A stretch of DNA of 45,857 nucleotides from Ruminococcaceae bacterium UBA3903 (GTDB lineage Bacteria > Bacillota > Clostridia > Oscillospirales > Acutalibacteraceae), in the NCBI GenBank assembly GCA_002391625.1, contig DGFJ01000030.1, positions 1 to 45,857 of the forward strand, in the 5' to 3' direction. The position numbers were made by a program, and so were the translations under genes. This document shows positions 33,336 to 42,179 of the stretch, piece by piece (position 1 is the first letter of the stretch; every line of letters starts with the position of its first letter). The notes under the pieces were generated by a model. It did not search any database, had not been told where the DNA came from, and saw only the letters and a program-made list of their open reading frames with translations.

Positions 33336-33632
33336 TTATTCGTTATCATCGTCCATAGAATCCTCAAAACGACTCTCAAAAACCTCTGCTAATTCATCTA
33401 ATAATGTGTCATCCTCGACTTCCTGTAGCATTTCTTCGCCGTCCTCATCAACTACTTCAAAGATATAATATTCTCCATCAGCTTCAACCTGCTCCTCAGG
33501 TGAATCATAAACAGGGTATAAAGCATAATAAACGTTATCATCTTTTTCGATAGAATCTATTATTTCAAAAGTATGCTCGTTATCCTCATCGTCAATTAGT
33601 GTGATAAGGTCTGCCTCGTATTCATTATCCAT
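33336..33632 (-). CDS. DUF1292 family protein (YrzB-like)
   Basis: 98 aa from ATG 33632, 6 nt after AAAGGAATG; two upstream in-frame ATGs are not served by that site. Extremely acidic, with the family pattern ITLIDDEDNEHTFEIID, then YALYPV, YYIFEVVDEDGEE and a long acidic tail. Function unknown; small cytoplasmic proteins of this family are widespread in Firmicutes, often near yrvL/yrzL-type genes that are not seen here. The promoter is TTGACT/TAAAAT with 17-nt spacing (33663-33691). The 6S-like RNA begins 29 bp downstream. Confidence 0.85.
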   Translation of the reverse strand: MDNEYEADLITLIDDEDNEHTFEIIDSIEKDDNVYYALYPVYDSPEEQVEADGEYYIFEVVDEDGEEMLQEVEDDTLLDELAEVFESRFEDSMDDDNE

Positions 33633-33758
33633 TATAATCATTCCTTTCGTTACCATGACACTATTTTAACCTTACTAGGCTATTAAGTCAAGTGATTAGC
33701 AAAAATTTGTGCATTTCACTAATATTACAATTTTTTTAGAAAAAGTTTAAAAAAACTA

Positions 33759-33786
33759 TTGACATATTTGCAATAGGTGCTATAAT
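33759..33786 (+). promoter_or_regulatory. Strong promoter of the large non-coding transcript
   Basis: TTGACA (33759-33764), 16 nt, TATAAT (33781-33786): both hexamers are perfect consensus. The expected start is near 33793. Confidence 0.8.
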
Positions 33787-33792
33787 ATAGTT

Positions 33793-34440
33793 GAGCTTAA
33801 GGAAAGGGACGATTAAACAAAGAGGTTTACAAAAAAGAAACCATCATTAAGTAGTTTGCGACCTGTCTTAGGTATTTGGATGAAAGGGGCTGAGTCCAAT
33901 GGGCGAGATAACACCAGCACATTTACATGGCTTCGTTCCCATGAGTGAAGCCGTTAGATATAACTTAATCTGAGTTTATCATTTTTATACGAGAAAAATA
34001 TTAGCAAACAATAAATTTATTATTAATATTCGTTGCTATGATTTCTAAAACCTTTAGTATTAAACAAAATGGATATAATAGGGTTACAGTTGTATTGTTC
34101 GTTACAATTTAATATTTATACTTAGTTTTATTGATTTGATTATGCAATTAATTTTGTATATTAAAATCAGATTTGGCAGACGTGTTTCATGCTTTAGAAA
34201 AGCTCCGTTGATGCCTTTAAATTAGGAATAACTTAAATGGTGCTGCGACATAACGAGATCGGTTATGTGTAGAGTAAAGCATTAAGAATTGTATTTTTAA
34301 TAATTCGATGGTTTGCGGTATTTATATTCGTAGCCAAATGTATTTTCTAAAAGCAGTTGATACATTGTTTGATAATCCCGTATCCAGAATATATAACTAT
34401 AAATGAGCCGTTAGCTGTTCTTGCTAACGGCTTTATTTTT
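33793..34440 (+). ncRNA. Candidate large structured non-coding RNA (~650 nt)
   Basis: A full-consensus promoter and a strong terminator enclose about 650 nt with no credible ORF on either strand. Local structure is rich: GGCTTC/GAAGCC (33929-33952), ACATAAC/GTTATGT (34248-34268) enclosed by the longer-range ATGCTTTA/TAAAGCAT pair (34189-34282), and GGCA/TGCC nearby. The 5' third is G-rich for this genome (AAAGGGGCTGAGTCC); the middle is AT-rich. It lacks the ends of tmRNA and the conserved blocks of RNase P or SRP RNA that I know. It may belong to a known large class (OLE, ROOL, GOLLD, raiA) or be new. Confidence 0.6.
34407..34440 (+). terminator. Terminator of the large non-coding transcript
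   Basis: GCCGTTAGC pairs with GCTAACGGC around TGTTCTT, followed by TTTATTTTT. Confidence 0.88.
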
Positions 34441-34505
34441 GTATTGTGTATATTATATATGTTTTATCGATCAAATTTGTTCATTTTTTAGGTTAAAACT
34501 GAATA

Positions 34506-34534
34506 TTGATATATATCAAAAATTAAGGTATAAT
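34506..34534 (+). promoter_or_regulatory. Promoter of the sugar transferase operon with -35 palindrome
   Basis: TTGATA (34506-34511), 17 nt, TATAAT (34529-34534). The -35 box is part of the perfect palindrome TTGATATATATCAA (34506-34519), a possible operator. A 115-nt leader follows. Confidence 0.65.
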
Positions 34535-34656
34535 TTATTCTTACGGCGAAAACAAGAGCTTTGTGGCATTATTTGGGATATATACAGCTTCTAAATATAA
34601 CCTAATTTTTCACAAAAGCTAAGAAATAAAGATATATAAGTAAGTGAGGAAAATAA

Positions 34657-35340
34657 ATGTTTCTAATTAAATGGGAAGATTTACCTGACCGAATTCGCAC
34701 TGATGCGGTGCGTCCATATTATGATTTATTGCAAAAGAAAAAAGGTCATTTGGTTTGGAAAAGACTAGGAGATATTTTTGTCTCTTTAATTTTAATAGTG
34801 GTGTTAATAATACCTATGATTATCATTGGTATTGTAGTAAAGGCAGGCTCCAAAGGTCCGCTGTTCTTTACACAACGCAGGGTAACAACAAACGGAAAAA
34901 TTTTCAAAATATTAAAATTTCGCACAATGGTGGATAACGCAGAAAAATTGGGTGGATTAATAACAGAGGCAGAGGACAGCCGTATAACGAAGAACGGTAA
35001 ATTTCTGCGAAAGTACCGATTGGATGAATTGCCACAGGTGTTCAATGTTCTGGTGGGACAGATGAGTTTGGTAGGCACACGACCAGAGGTGCCTAAATAT
35101 GTGGCAAAATACCAGCCAGAGATGTACGCAACGTTATTAACGCCGGCAGGTGTAACGTCCTTTGCAAGCATAGACTACAGGGATAATGACGAGCTTTTCA
35201 CAGATCGCAAGATGATAGAAAAAAATTATTTGGAGATAATTTTACCTGAAAAAATGAAGCTTAATTTAGAGTATTATTATAAATTCAATGTTTTGTATGA
35301 TTTAAAAATTATGTTTAAAACCGTAATAGAAGTATTTTGA
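34657..35340 (+). CDS. Bacterial sugar transferase (polyprenyl-phosphate glycosyl-1-P transferase)
   Basis: 227 aa; GTGAGG before ATG. One membrane helix (about 37-62) anchors the catalytic domain, the minimal PglC-like layout without the four extra helices of WbaP. Motifs: FTQRRVTTNGKIFKILKFRTM, KYRLDELPQVFNVLVGQMS with the catalytic Asp-Glu pair, and LVGTRPEVPKYV. It transfers a sugar-1-phosphate to undecaprenyl phosphate, the first step of a surface glycan. The O-antigen-ligase-like gene follows 30 bp later. Confidence 0.92.
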   Translation: MFLIKWEDLPDRIRTDAVRPYYDLLQKKKGHLVWKRLGDIFVSLILIVVLIIPMIIIGIVVKAGSKGPLFFTQRRVTTNGKIFKILKFRTMVDNAEKLGGLITEAEDSRITKNGKFLRKYRLDELPQVFNVLVGQMSLVGTRPEVPKYVAKYQPEMYATLLTPAGVTSFASIDYRDNDELFTDRKMIEKNYLEIILPEKMKLNLEYYYKFNVLYDLKIMFKTVIEVF

Positions 35341-35370
35341 GGTTATGTTAAATTTGTAGGAGGCAGTAGG

Positions 35371-36906
35371 ATGACACTGTCACAGAAGGGCAGCTTTTTT
35401 AATAGAGTATTGCTGAATGTATCACTGTTTAGGGTTGTATATATTGTTACTTTGTTTTTATGTTCCTTTTATTTTGTAGGAACGCTGGCTGTGGTGCTAA
35501 AATATGTTCTGATGATTTGGGGTATCCAGATTGTATTTTTTTATTACATAAAGGCACGCAGAATATACAATGTTTTGTACTCTAGGTGGTTAATTGCGTT
35601 TGTAGGTGCATCGTTTTTAACAGCGGTACTACACGTTGTGGATAACTTTTTACCTAATATGGTAATGCTGGCACATGTAATTATATGCTTTTTTATTTTT
35701 TATGGTATGCACACAGAACGAAATCAAAAACGTGTAAAAAAAGAAATATACAACATAGCTATGTTTATAGTTTTCGCATGTACCATAACCGCTGTCATTG
35801 GTATAGCTATGATTTTTATTACAGGAAAAATTAGAATAGACCAGCTTAATTATGACATCGTTGTATATGAGAATAGGTTTACAGGGCTTTATACTAACCC
35901 TAATCTGTTGGGCTTTTATTCTGTTGTTGCTATATTTTGTACGCATATGCTTACAAAAAAAGATTTTTTAAAGGAATGCGGACACAAGCGTCCATCAAAA
36001 ATATTATTAATTTCTTCATTGTCAGTTAATGTAATAGCATTGTTTTTGTGTGATTCAAATGGTTCACTGCTGTTACTGACAATGTACGTATTTGGCAATC
36101 TGATATATAAATTATTTGGTGGTTTGCAGCACCTAACAATAGGGGGAATTTTTAAAAAGGTACTAATTTTAGTAGTATGTTTAATGGTCATTGGTTCATC
36201 GTTTTTGGTTATACGCTGGGGTGCAAATCAAGGCTTTTCCACAGTGGTAAAAAATCACGAAATGGCTTTTCAAACTCCACAAAGTGCCAGCACGGATATT
36301 AAAGAACCATCAATTTCCTTTGAGCATATTAACAAAAATTTAGACAGTGGCAGAATAGAGCTGTTAACAGAGGCGGTTGTGCTGTTTGGCAACTATCCTT
36401 TGCTGGGCATAGGTAAGGAAAATTTAATAGACTATGGTAACCGATACATTGATGGTGGCTTGCATTTTTCTGATTTACACAACGGTTACTTAACCATATT
36501 GGTCTGTGCAGGTATTATTGGCTTTGTTATATTTGTTGGTTTTGCTATACACGTGGCACGTCACGCAGTAAAAAGCTTATTTCTGGAAAAGAAAAACTTA
36601 AGCAACAGCATTTTTCCGTGTCTATTTGCGTTTATTGTTGCCTATTGTGTATATGCGGCTTTTGAAAAAACCCTGCTTTATGAACAGACCTATATGGTGG
36701 TTATGTTTTGGTTGGTGCTGGGCTATATGAGCTGTTATATGGTGAAGTTTAATCATATAAATGACAAATTTGATATAACCGGTCTTTTTAAGAAAAAAGA
36801 TAAACAAGGAACTAAATTTACCTTAGATGACGCTGACATAGAAGCTGAAGATGACGCAGCAATAATAGATGAAAACAACACTCAAGCAATAATGAAAATA
36901 CAGTAG
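35371..36906 (+). CDS. O-antigen ligase/polymerase-like membrane protein (Wzy_C type)
   Basis: 511 aa with about ten to twelve membrane segments and a large outer loop (about 285-365) carrying RFTGLYTNPNLLGFYS before it and GGLHFSDLHNGYLTILVCAG after it. The H-N-x-Y/x-x-L signature and Arg near N-P-N-x-L-G are typical of WaaL/Wzy/PglL-fold glycan ligases. The C-terminal ~45 residues form an acidic cytoplasmic tail. It may polymerise or ligate the lipid-linked glycan started by the transferase upstream. No other glycosyltransferases are here, so the rest of the pathway lies elsewhere. Confidence 0.85.
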   Translation: MTLSQKGSFFNRVLLNVSLFRVVYIVTLFLCSFYFVGTLAVVLKYVLMIWGIQIVFFYYIKARRIYNVLYSRWLIAFVGASFLTAVLHVVDNFLPNMVMLAHVIICFFIFYGMHTERNQKRVKKEIYNIAMFIVFACTITAVIGIAMIFITGKIRIDQLNYDIVVYENRFTGLYTNPNLLGFYSVVAIFCTHMLTKKDFLKECGHKRPSKILLISSLSVNVIALFLCDSNGSLLLLTMYVFGNLIYKLFGGLQHLTIGGIFKKVLILVVCLMVIGSSFLVIRWGANQGFSTVVKNHEMAFQTPQSASTDIKEPSISFEHINKNLDSGRIELLTEAVVLFGNYPLLGIGKENLIDYGNRYIDGGLHFSDLHNGYLTILVCAGIIGFVIFVGFAIHVARHAVKSLFLEKKNLSNSIFPCLFAFIVAYCVYAAFEKTLLYEQTYMVVMFWLVLGYMSCYMVKFNHINDKFDITGLFKKKDKQGTKFTLDDADIEAEDDAAIIDENNTQAIMKIQ

Positions 36907-36912
36907 TCGTAG

Positions 36913-36977
36913 TTGTAATATTCACCTTAATAGGTTATAATACCTTCATAGATTTTACGTCTATGGAGGTGTTTTTT
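36913..36977 (+). promoter_or_regulatory. nadE promoter overlapping a terminator whose 3' arm holds the ribosome site
   Basis: TTGTAA (36913-36918), 17 nt, TATAAT (36936-36941) point to a start near 36948. ACCTTCATAGA (36942-36952) pairs with TCTATGGAGGT (36960-36970), followed by GTTTTTT and then the nadE ATG. Read-through RNA forms the full hairpin, which would end transcription and hide GGAGGT. RNA from the nadE promoter starts inside the 5' arm and cannot form the complete stem. Confidence 0.65.
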
Positions 36978-38876
36978 ATGAATTATGGTTTTTTAAGAAT
37001 TGCAGCGGCTACACCAGAAATTCGTGTAGGTGACTGTGATTATAACAAGAATAAAATTATAGAACAAATTAATCTGGCAAATGGTAACGGTGCTTCCTTA
37101 GTGGTGTTTCCAGAGCTGTGTATTACAGGATATACCTGTGGGGATTTGTTTTTACAAAAGGTGCTGTTAGATGGTGCGGCAGAAGCGTTGCTTGATATTG
37201 CTGGTGCTACAGCTAAATTGCCAATTGTGTCTGTTGTAGGTGTACCCATAGCAGTTAACGGGGGCTTGTACAACTGTGGTGCGGTTGTGTATGAAGGATG
37301 TGTAATAGCCCTTGTACCAAAGATGAATATACCTAATTATTCTGAGTTTTATGAGGCTCGCCATTTTTCAGAGGGTAAGGACTGTCAGGTGATTATTAAT
37401 GGTAATTCAGTGCCAGTTTGTACTAATGCAGTTTTCAGATGTAAGGATTTTAGGGATTTTACCTTTGGTGTAGAGCTGTGTGAGGATCTGTGGGTAGCAA
37501 GCTCGCCGTCTAATATGCTAACGCAAAACGGTGCCAATATTATATTGAATCTGTCTGCCAGCGATGAGGTTATTGGTAAGCCAAGGTATAGACAGGCTTT
37601 GGTAGAAATCCAGTCTGCTAAGCTTGTATGTGCTTATGCTTATGCTGACGCTGGCGTGGGTGAGTCTACAACTGATATGGTGTTCTCTGGTAACAACCTA
37701 ATAGCAGAAAACGGTACAACGTTGGCACAATCACAGCGTTATACCACAGGCGTTATATATGGGGATATAGATTTACAGCGTATTGTCAGCGAACGCAGAC
37801 GTGTGAATACCTATGTTACACAGGAAAATGCCACATATTTTAACTTTGATTTGCCTGTTAAAGGCTTTGATGTGGCACGAACATTTTCAAAAACTCCCTT
37901 TGTACCTAATGAAAAAGCTGATGTTGAAGCCCGCTGTAAAGAAATATTATCTATACAGTCTATGGGCTTAGCAACCAGAATAAAAAATGCACACATAAAA
38001 GGTGCGGTGGTAGGTTTGTCAGGTGGGCTGGATTCTACCTTGGCTCTCATAGTTGCTGTCCATGCTTTTGATTATTTGGGTATGGACAGACAGCTGATTA
38101 CGGCGGTGACAATGCCATGCTTTGGTACTACTAAACGGACAAAGTCAAACGCAGAAATATTAGCACAAGCATATGGTGTGCATTTTATGGATATAGACAT
38201 TACCAAAGCAGTTAATCAACATTTTATGGATATAGGACAAGACAGCCATGTGCTGGACGTAACCTACGAAAACAGTCAGGCCAGGGAACGTACACAGGTG
38301 CTAATGGACATTGCCAATAAAATTGGGGGCATTGTTATAGGAACAGGTGATCTGTCAGAGCTGGCATTAGGTTGGGCAACCTACAACGGTGACCATATGT
38401 CAATGTATGCAGTTAATGCCTCTGTACCAAAAACCTTGGTACGATATATCACAGCATATGAGGCTCAACGTACATCAGGTGAGCTTAGCAATGTTTTATT
38501 GGATATTTTAGATACACCTGTTAGCCCTGAGCTGCTGCCGCCTACTGATGGTGTTATATCACAAAAGACAGAGGAGCTTGTAGGACCGTATGAGCTGCAT
38601 GATTTCTTTTTGTATTATTTGGTTCGCTTTGGCTATACACCGTCTAAAATTTATTATATTGCTAAAATGGCATTTAAAGGCAGCTACAATGATGAAACAA
38701 TAAAAAAATGGCTGACGGTTTTTGTACGACGCTTTTTTACGCAGCAGTTTAAGCGTTCCTGCTTACCAGATGGTCCAAAGGTTGGTACAGTTACATTATC
38801 GCCTCGTGGTGACTTTAGAATGCCTAGTGATGTAGCCGTTACTATGTGGCTTAATGACCTAGAAAAGCAACAGTAA
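36978..38876 (+). CDS. nadE: Glutamine-dependent NAD+ synthetase
   Basis: 632 aa from ATG 36978, served by GGAGGT; the ATG at 36963 lies upstream of that site. The N-terminal glutaminase of the nitrilase fold has the Glu in VVFPELCITGY, Lys in LVPKMNIPN and Cys in FGVELCEDLW. The C-terminal synthetase has the ATP loop GLSGGLDSTLALIV and GTGDLSELALGW. It makes NAD+ from deamido-NAD+ using ammonia channelled from glutamine. Length and motif order are those of the long bacterial/actinobacterial-type enzyme. Its start region has the unusual hairpin described separately. Confidence 0.95.
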   Translation: MNYGFLRIAAATPEIRVGDCDYNKNKIIEQINLANGNGASLVVFPELCITGYTCGDLFLQKVLLDGAAEALLDIAGATAKLPIVSVVGVPIAVNGGLYNCGAVVYEGCVIALVPKMNIPNYSEFYEARHFSEGKDCQVIINGNSVPVCTNAVFRCKDFRDFTFGVELCEDLWVASSPSNMLTQNGANIILNLSASDEVIGKPRYRQALVEIQSAKLVCAYAYADAGVGESTTDMVFSGNNLIAENGTTLAQSQRYTTGVIYGDIDLQRIVSERRRVNTYVTQENATYFNFDLPVKGFDVARTFSKTPFVPNEKADVEARCKEILSIQSMGLATRIKNAHIKGAVVGLSGGLDSTLALIVAVHAFDYLGMDRQLITAVTMPCFGTTKRTKSNAEILAQAYGVHFMDIDITKAVNQHFMDIGQDSHVLDVTYENSQARERTQVLMDIANKIGGIVIGTGDLSELALGWATYNGDHMSMYAVNASVPKTLVRYITAYEAQRTSGELSNVLLDILDTPVSPELLPPTDGVISQKTEELVGPYELHDFFLYYLVRFGYTPSKIYYIAKMAFKGSYNDETIKKWLTVFVRRFFTQQFKRSCLPDGPKVGTVTLSPRGDFRMPSDVAVTMWLNDLEKQQ

Positions 38877-38958
38877 AATTAAGGTGATTAATTGGACTTT
38901 TTGACGCATATAGTATATAATTAGTAAAATAAATTTCTTTGGAACAGGGGTTGTTATT

Positions 38959-39441
38959 ATGGATAAACTTTTAAAGCTTTTAAGCGAAAATTCAAAGCTT
39001 ACAACAGGTGAGATAGCTGTTATGCTTAATGAGCCTGAGGAATATATTATAAAACAAATTAAAGAGTACGAAAAGCAGGGTGTTATCACAGGTTATAGAG
39101 CTGTTGTAAACTGGGGGAAGGTTACAGACGCTCCAGCTACTGCACTTATTGAATTAAAGGTAACACCAAAGCGTGATACTGGTTTTGATGAGATTGCCAA
39201 TAAGCTAATGTCCTTTGATGAGGTTGATACTGTGCGTTTAATGGCTGGCGCCTTTGACTTTTTGGTAACAGTTAAAGCAAAAACCATTACAGAAATAGCC
39301 ATGTTTGTAGCTAACAAGCTGTCAACGCTGGATTCTGTTGTATCTACAGGTACTTACTTTATGTTAAAAACCTACAAGGATTCAGGCGTAAGCTTTGATA
39401 ATGATGAGTCAGAGGATGACAAAAGGAGCTTAGTACTGTGA
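38959..39441 (+). CDS. Lrp/AsnC-family regulator
   Basis: 160 aa; AGGGG before ATG. The N-terminal winged helix is LLKLLSENSKLTTGEIAVML with the recognition part EEYIIKQIKEYEKQGVITGY; the C-terminal ligand-binding domain of the RAM/ACT-like fold spans about 65-145 (ALIELKVTP, DTVRLMAGAFDFLVTV). The acidic tail is family-variable. It overlaps the aminotransferase start by 4 nt (GTGA), so the two are made together. It likely senses an amino acid handled by that enzyme (inference). Confidence 0.87.
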   Translation: MDKLLKLLSENSKLTTGEIAVMLNEPEEYIIKQIKEYEKQGVITGYRAVVNWGKVTDAPATALIELKVTPKRDTGFDEIANKLMSFDEVDTVRLMAGAFDFLVTVKAKTITEIAMFVANKLSTLDSVVSTGTYFMLKTYKDSGVSFDNDESEDDKRSLVL

Positions 39442-40607
39442 TTGACTATGATAATTTATTAAATAAAACGGTTCAGGAAATTAAACCGTCAGGTATACGA
39501 AAGTTTTTTGACATAGCTTCAGAGATGGAGCATGTCATATCACTTAGCATTGGCGAGCCGGATTTTAAAACGCCTTGGCACGTTCGCAAGGCTGGTATTG
39601 AAAACCTAGAGCGTGGTAATATTCGATATACACCTAACAAGGGCTTGTCTGCCTTGCGTGTGGAGATATGTAAATATTTTGCCAGACGCTTTGACACGAT
39701 TTATAGTGATAAGGACGAAACAATAGTAACAGTAGGTGGTTCAGAGGCTATTGATTTGTGTATGCGTACACTTATAAATGAAGGTGACGAGGTGCTAATT
39801 CCACAGCCTAGCTTTGTATGCTATGAACCACTGTGTGAAATGGCAGATGGTGTACCTGTAATTATAGAAACAAAGGTGGAAAATGATTTCAGAATAACTC
39901 CGGAGGAGCTAGAGGCTCATATAACACCTAAAAGCAAGATTCTGGTTTTACCCTTTCCAAACAACCCTACTGGGGGAATAATTCGTCGTGACGATTTAGA
40001 GTCATTGGCAAAGGTTATAATAAAGCACGACCTCTTTGTTATTTCTGACGAAATATATGCTGAGCTTACATATGGTGATGACCGTCATGTATCTATCGTA
40101 GAAATAGACGGTATGCGTGAGAGAACTGTGGTTGTCAGCGGCTTTTCAAAATCCTATTCTATGACAGGCTGGCGTTTGGGATATGCCCTAGGACCAAAGC
40201 CTGTTATTTCTGCTATGACAAAGCTACATCAGTTCGCTATTATGAGTGCACCAACAACAGCACAATATGCTGCTATTGAGGCGTTGCGTAATGGTGATGG
40301 TGACATTGAGCATATGCGTGAAGAATATGATATGCGTCGCAGGTTTGTTGTGGACAGGTTTAGAAAAATGGGCTTGGACTGCTTTGAACCAAATGGTGCT
40401 TTTTATGTTTTTCCTTGTATAAAAAGTACAGGACTATCCTCAGAGGAGTTCTGTCTACAGCTGATAAAATCTAAAAGCGTAGCAGTAGTTCCTGGTAATG
40501 CCTTTGGAGAGTGTGGTGAGGGATATATTCGTGTATCCTATTCCTTTTCTATTCAGCATATTGATGAAGCCTTAAACCGTATTGAAGAATTTTTACAAGA
40601 AAAATAA
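39438..40607 (+). CDS. PLP aminotransferase, class I/II (aspartate/aromatic type)
   Basis: 389 aa, GTG start 9 nt after AAGGAG, overlapping the regulator stop. Fold-type I landmarks: SIGEPDFKTPWHV, RYTPNKGLSALR, PNNPTGGI, ISDEIYAEL with the PLP-binding Asp/Tyr, the Schiff-base Lys in SGFSKSYSMTGWRLGY, and YIRVSYSFS with the carboxylate-binding Arg. Closest in style to PatA/AspC-like aromatic or N-acetyl-diaminopimelate aminotransferases; the exact substrate cannot be assigned. Pairing with an Lrp regulator fits amino-acid metabolism. Confidence 0.9.
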   Translation: MIDYDNLLNKTVQEIKPSGIRKFFDIASEMEHVISLSIGEPDFKTPWHVRKAGIENLERGNIRYTPNKGLSALRVEICKYFARRFDTIYSDKDETIVTVGGSEAIDLCMRTLINEGDEVLIPQPSFVCYEPLCEMADGVPVIIETKVENDFRITPEELEAHITPKSKILVLPFPNNPTGGIIRRDDLESLAKVIIKHDLFVISDEIYAELTYGDDRHVSIVEIDGMRERTVVVSGFSKSYSMTGWRLGYALGPKPVISAMTKLHQFAIMSAPTTAQYAAIEALRNGDGDIEHMREEYDMRRRFVVDRFRKMGLDCFEPNGAFYVFPCIKSTGLSSEEFCLQLIKSKSVAVVPGNAFGECGEGYIRVSYSFSIQHIDEALNRIEEFLQEK

Positions 40608-40628
40608 TATTGGTTGGGAGTGTATATT

Positions 40629-41501
40629 GTGAAAGCAGTAGTAAAAGCCCCTGCTAAAATAAACTTTACTTTGGATATTACTGGCAGACTACCAAACGGA
40701 TATCATACAGTAGATATGGTTATGCAAGCGGTTGACTTATATGATATTGTTACTGTTGCTCCCTATGATGATGGTGTGCGTTTACGCTGTACATGGGACT
40801 ATATACCTGTTGACAGCAGTAACACCGCCTATAAGGCGGCACAGCTTTTCTTTGAGAACTCTGGCATTAACAGCGGCGCTAGTATAATTATTGAAAAGCA
40901 TATACCTACACAGGCGGGGCTGGCAGGTGGCAGTACAGATGGAGCAGCTGTTTTAACAGCCCTTAATCGTATTTTTGACAATCCATTACCTGATGATGAA
41001 TTATTGAAAATTGCCTGTGAAATTGGTGCTGATGTACCATTTTGCTTGCATGGCGGCACTGCTTTGGCAACAGGTATTGGCACACAGCTTAAAAGGCTTT
41101 CATATCCTATGCCACAGTGCTACATTTTGCTTTGCAAGCCACAGCAGTCAGTGTCCACGGTCAAGGCATATGCCTTGGCTGATAACAGACCATATAAGGG
41201 TAATATACATAGTACCGCATTCATCAAGGGCTTAGAAAGCTATAACTATAATGAAATGTGCAGCAGTATGTACAATGATTTTGAAAGCCTGCTTAGCCTT
41301 GAGCCAGTGAATGCTATAAAACACACAATTTTATCTAATGGTGGTGATGGCTGCTGTATGAGCGGTAGTGGCTCTACTGTTTTTGGTATGTTCAGTAGCC
41401 TGCAAAAGGCACAGGAATGCTCAGCAATATTAAAGGAAAGCTATACTGAGGTGTTTATAGCACAGCCTATTAATTACGGATGCACTGTTACAATTGAATA
41501 A
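40629..41501 (+). CDS. ispE: 4-diphosphocytidyl-2-C-methyl-D-erythritol kinase
   Basis: 290 aa from GTG 40629, 8 nt after GGGAG; an upstream TTG (40614) precedes that site. GHMP kinase: KAPAKINFTLDITGRLPNGY at the start, the ATP loop PTQAGLAGGSTDGAAVL, GADVPFCL, and MSGSGSTVFGMF near the end. It phosphorylates CDP-methylerythritol in the MEP isoprenoid pathway. The usual neighbours spoVG or purR are absent; spoIIR follows, as in a number of Clostridia. Confidence 0.93.
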   Translation: MKAVVKAPAKINFTLDITGRLPNGYHTVDMVMQAVDLYDIVTVAPYDDGVRLRCTWDYIPVDSSNTAYKAAQLFFENSGINSGASIIIEKHIPTQAGLAGGSTDGAAVLTALNRIFDNPLPDDELLKIACEIGADVPFCLHGGTALATGIGTQLKRLSYPMPQCYILLCKPQQSVSTVKAYALADNRPYKGNIHSTAFIKGLESYNYNEMCSSMYNDFESLLSLEPVNAIKHTILSNGGDGCCMSGSGSTVFGMFSSLQKAQECSAILKESYTEVFIAQPINYGCTVTIE

Positions 41502-41558
41502 AAACAAATAAACTGCCTATACTCAAGATAACAATGAAACTTGAAGGGGCAGTTTTTT
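41494..41558 (+). promoter_or_regulatory. spoIIR promoter overlapping a terminator whose 3' arm holds the ribosome site
   Basis: AACTGCC (41511-41517) pairs with GGCAGTT (41548-41554), with an inner TCAAG/CTTGA stem; TTTTTT runs straight into the spoIIR ATG (41559). AAGGGG in the 3' arm is the ribosome site. TTGAAT (41494-41499), 18 nt, TATACT (41518-41523) would start RNA near 41530, in the loop, freeing that site. A forespore sigma-F promoter would be expected for spoIIR but I cannot point to one with confidence. Confidence 0.55.
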
Positions 41559-42164
41559 ATGAAATTACTTATTAAATCTATATGTATGGCATTTGTTATT
41601 ACAGCACTTTTTTCACAAACATACTTTTCAGCACAGTGCGAGGATATGTCAGACCGTTTACTACGACTGCATATATTGGCAAATTCTGATTCCCAGGAGG
41701 ATCAAGGATTAAAATTGGATGTTCGTGATAAAATTTTACAAGAGTGTAGCAGTCTGTTTGAAAATACAAATTCTAAAAAACAGGCAGAGCAATTAACACA
41801 GGATAATATTGACCATATTTTAAGTGTAGCTCAGGGCTATGTATATGAACGTGGTTACGATTATAAGGTACAGGGTGGACTTGTTAATATGCCATTTAAC
41901 ACACGAACCTATGACAGCTTAACAATTCCCTCTGGCACATATGACGCTTTGCGTATAACAATAGGTGAGGGTGAGGGTAAAAACTGGTGGTGCGTTATGT
42001 TTCCACCAATGTGCTTTTCTGCTGGTGAATGCAGTGACGAGGTGGACACAGCTTTAAACGATGAACAGGTAGATATGGTGGAGAACGGAGATAAATATGA
42101 ATATAAGTTTAAAACAGTGGAGATTTTTAACGATGTTGTAAATTTTTTCAACGGGGATAAATAA
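41559..42164 (+). CDS. spoIIR: Stage II sporulation protein R
   Basis: 201 aa from ATG 41559. N-terminal signal/membrane segment (about 5-26), then the family blocks RLHILANSDSQEDQGLKLDVRD, SLTIPSGTYDALRITIGEG and NWWCVMFPPMCF, all intact. In Bacillus SpoIIR is secreted from the forespore and triggers SpoIIGA to process pro-sigma-E in the mother cell. Its presence shows an endospore-forming lineage. Confidence 0.95.
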   Translation: MKLLIKSICMAFVITALFSQTYFSAQCEDMSDRLLRLHILANSDSQEDQGLKLDVRDKILQECSSLFENTNSKKQAEQLTQDNIDHILSVAQGYVYERGYDYKVQGGLVNMPFNTRTYDSLTIPSGTYDALRITIGEGEGKNWWCVMFPPMCFSAGECSDEVDTALNDEQVDMVENGDKYEYKFKTVEIFNDVVNFFNGDK

Positions 42165-42179
42165 ACTAAATAGATAAGA

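Noticed and set aside
33860..33935. TPP or cobalamin riboswitch suggested by GGGGCTGAG
   Set aside because: The remaining conserved blocks of either riboswitch are missing, and the transcript continues 500 nt to a terminator without a vitamin gene behind it.
34540..34600. Third copy of the 84-bp intergenic repeat (AACAAGAGCTTTGTGGCAT)
   Set aside because: Only a short, imperfect likeness to one end of the repeat; the anchors are absent.
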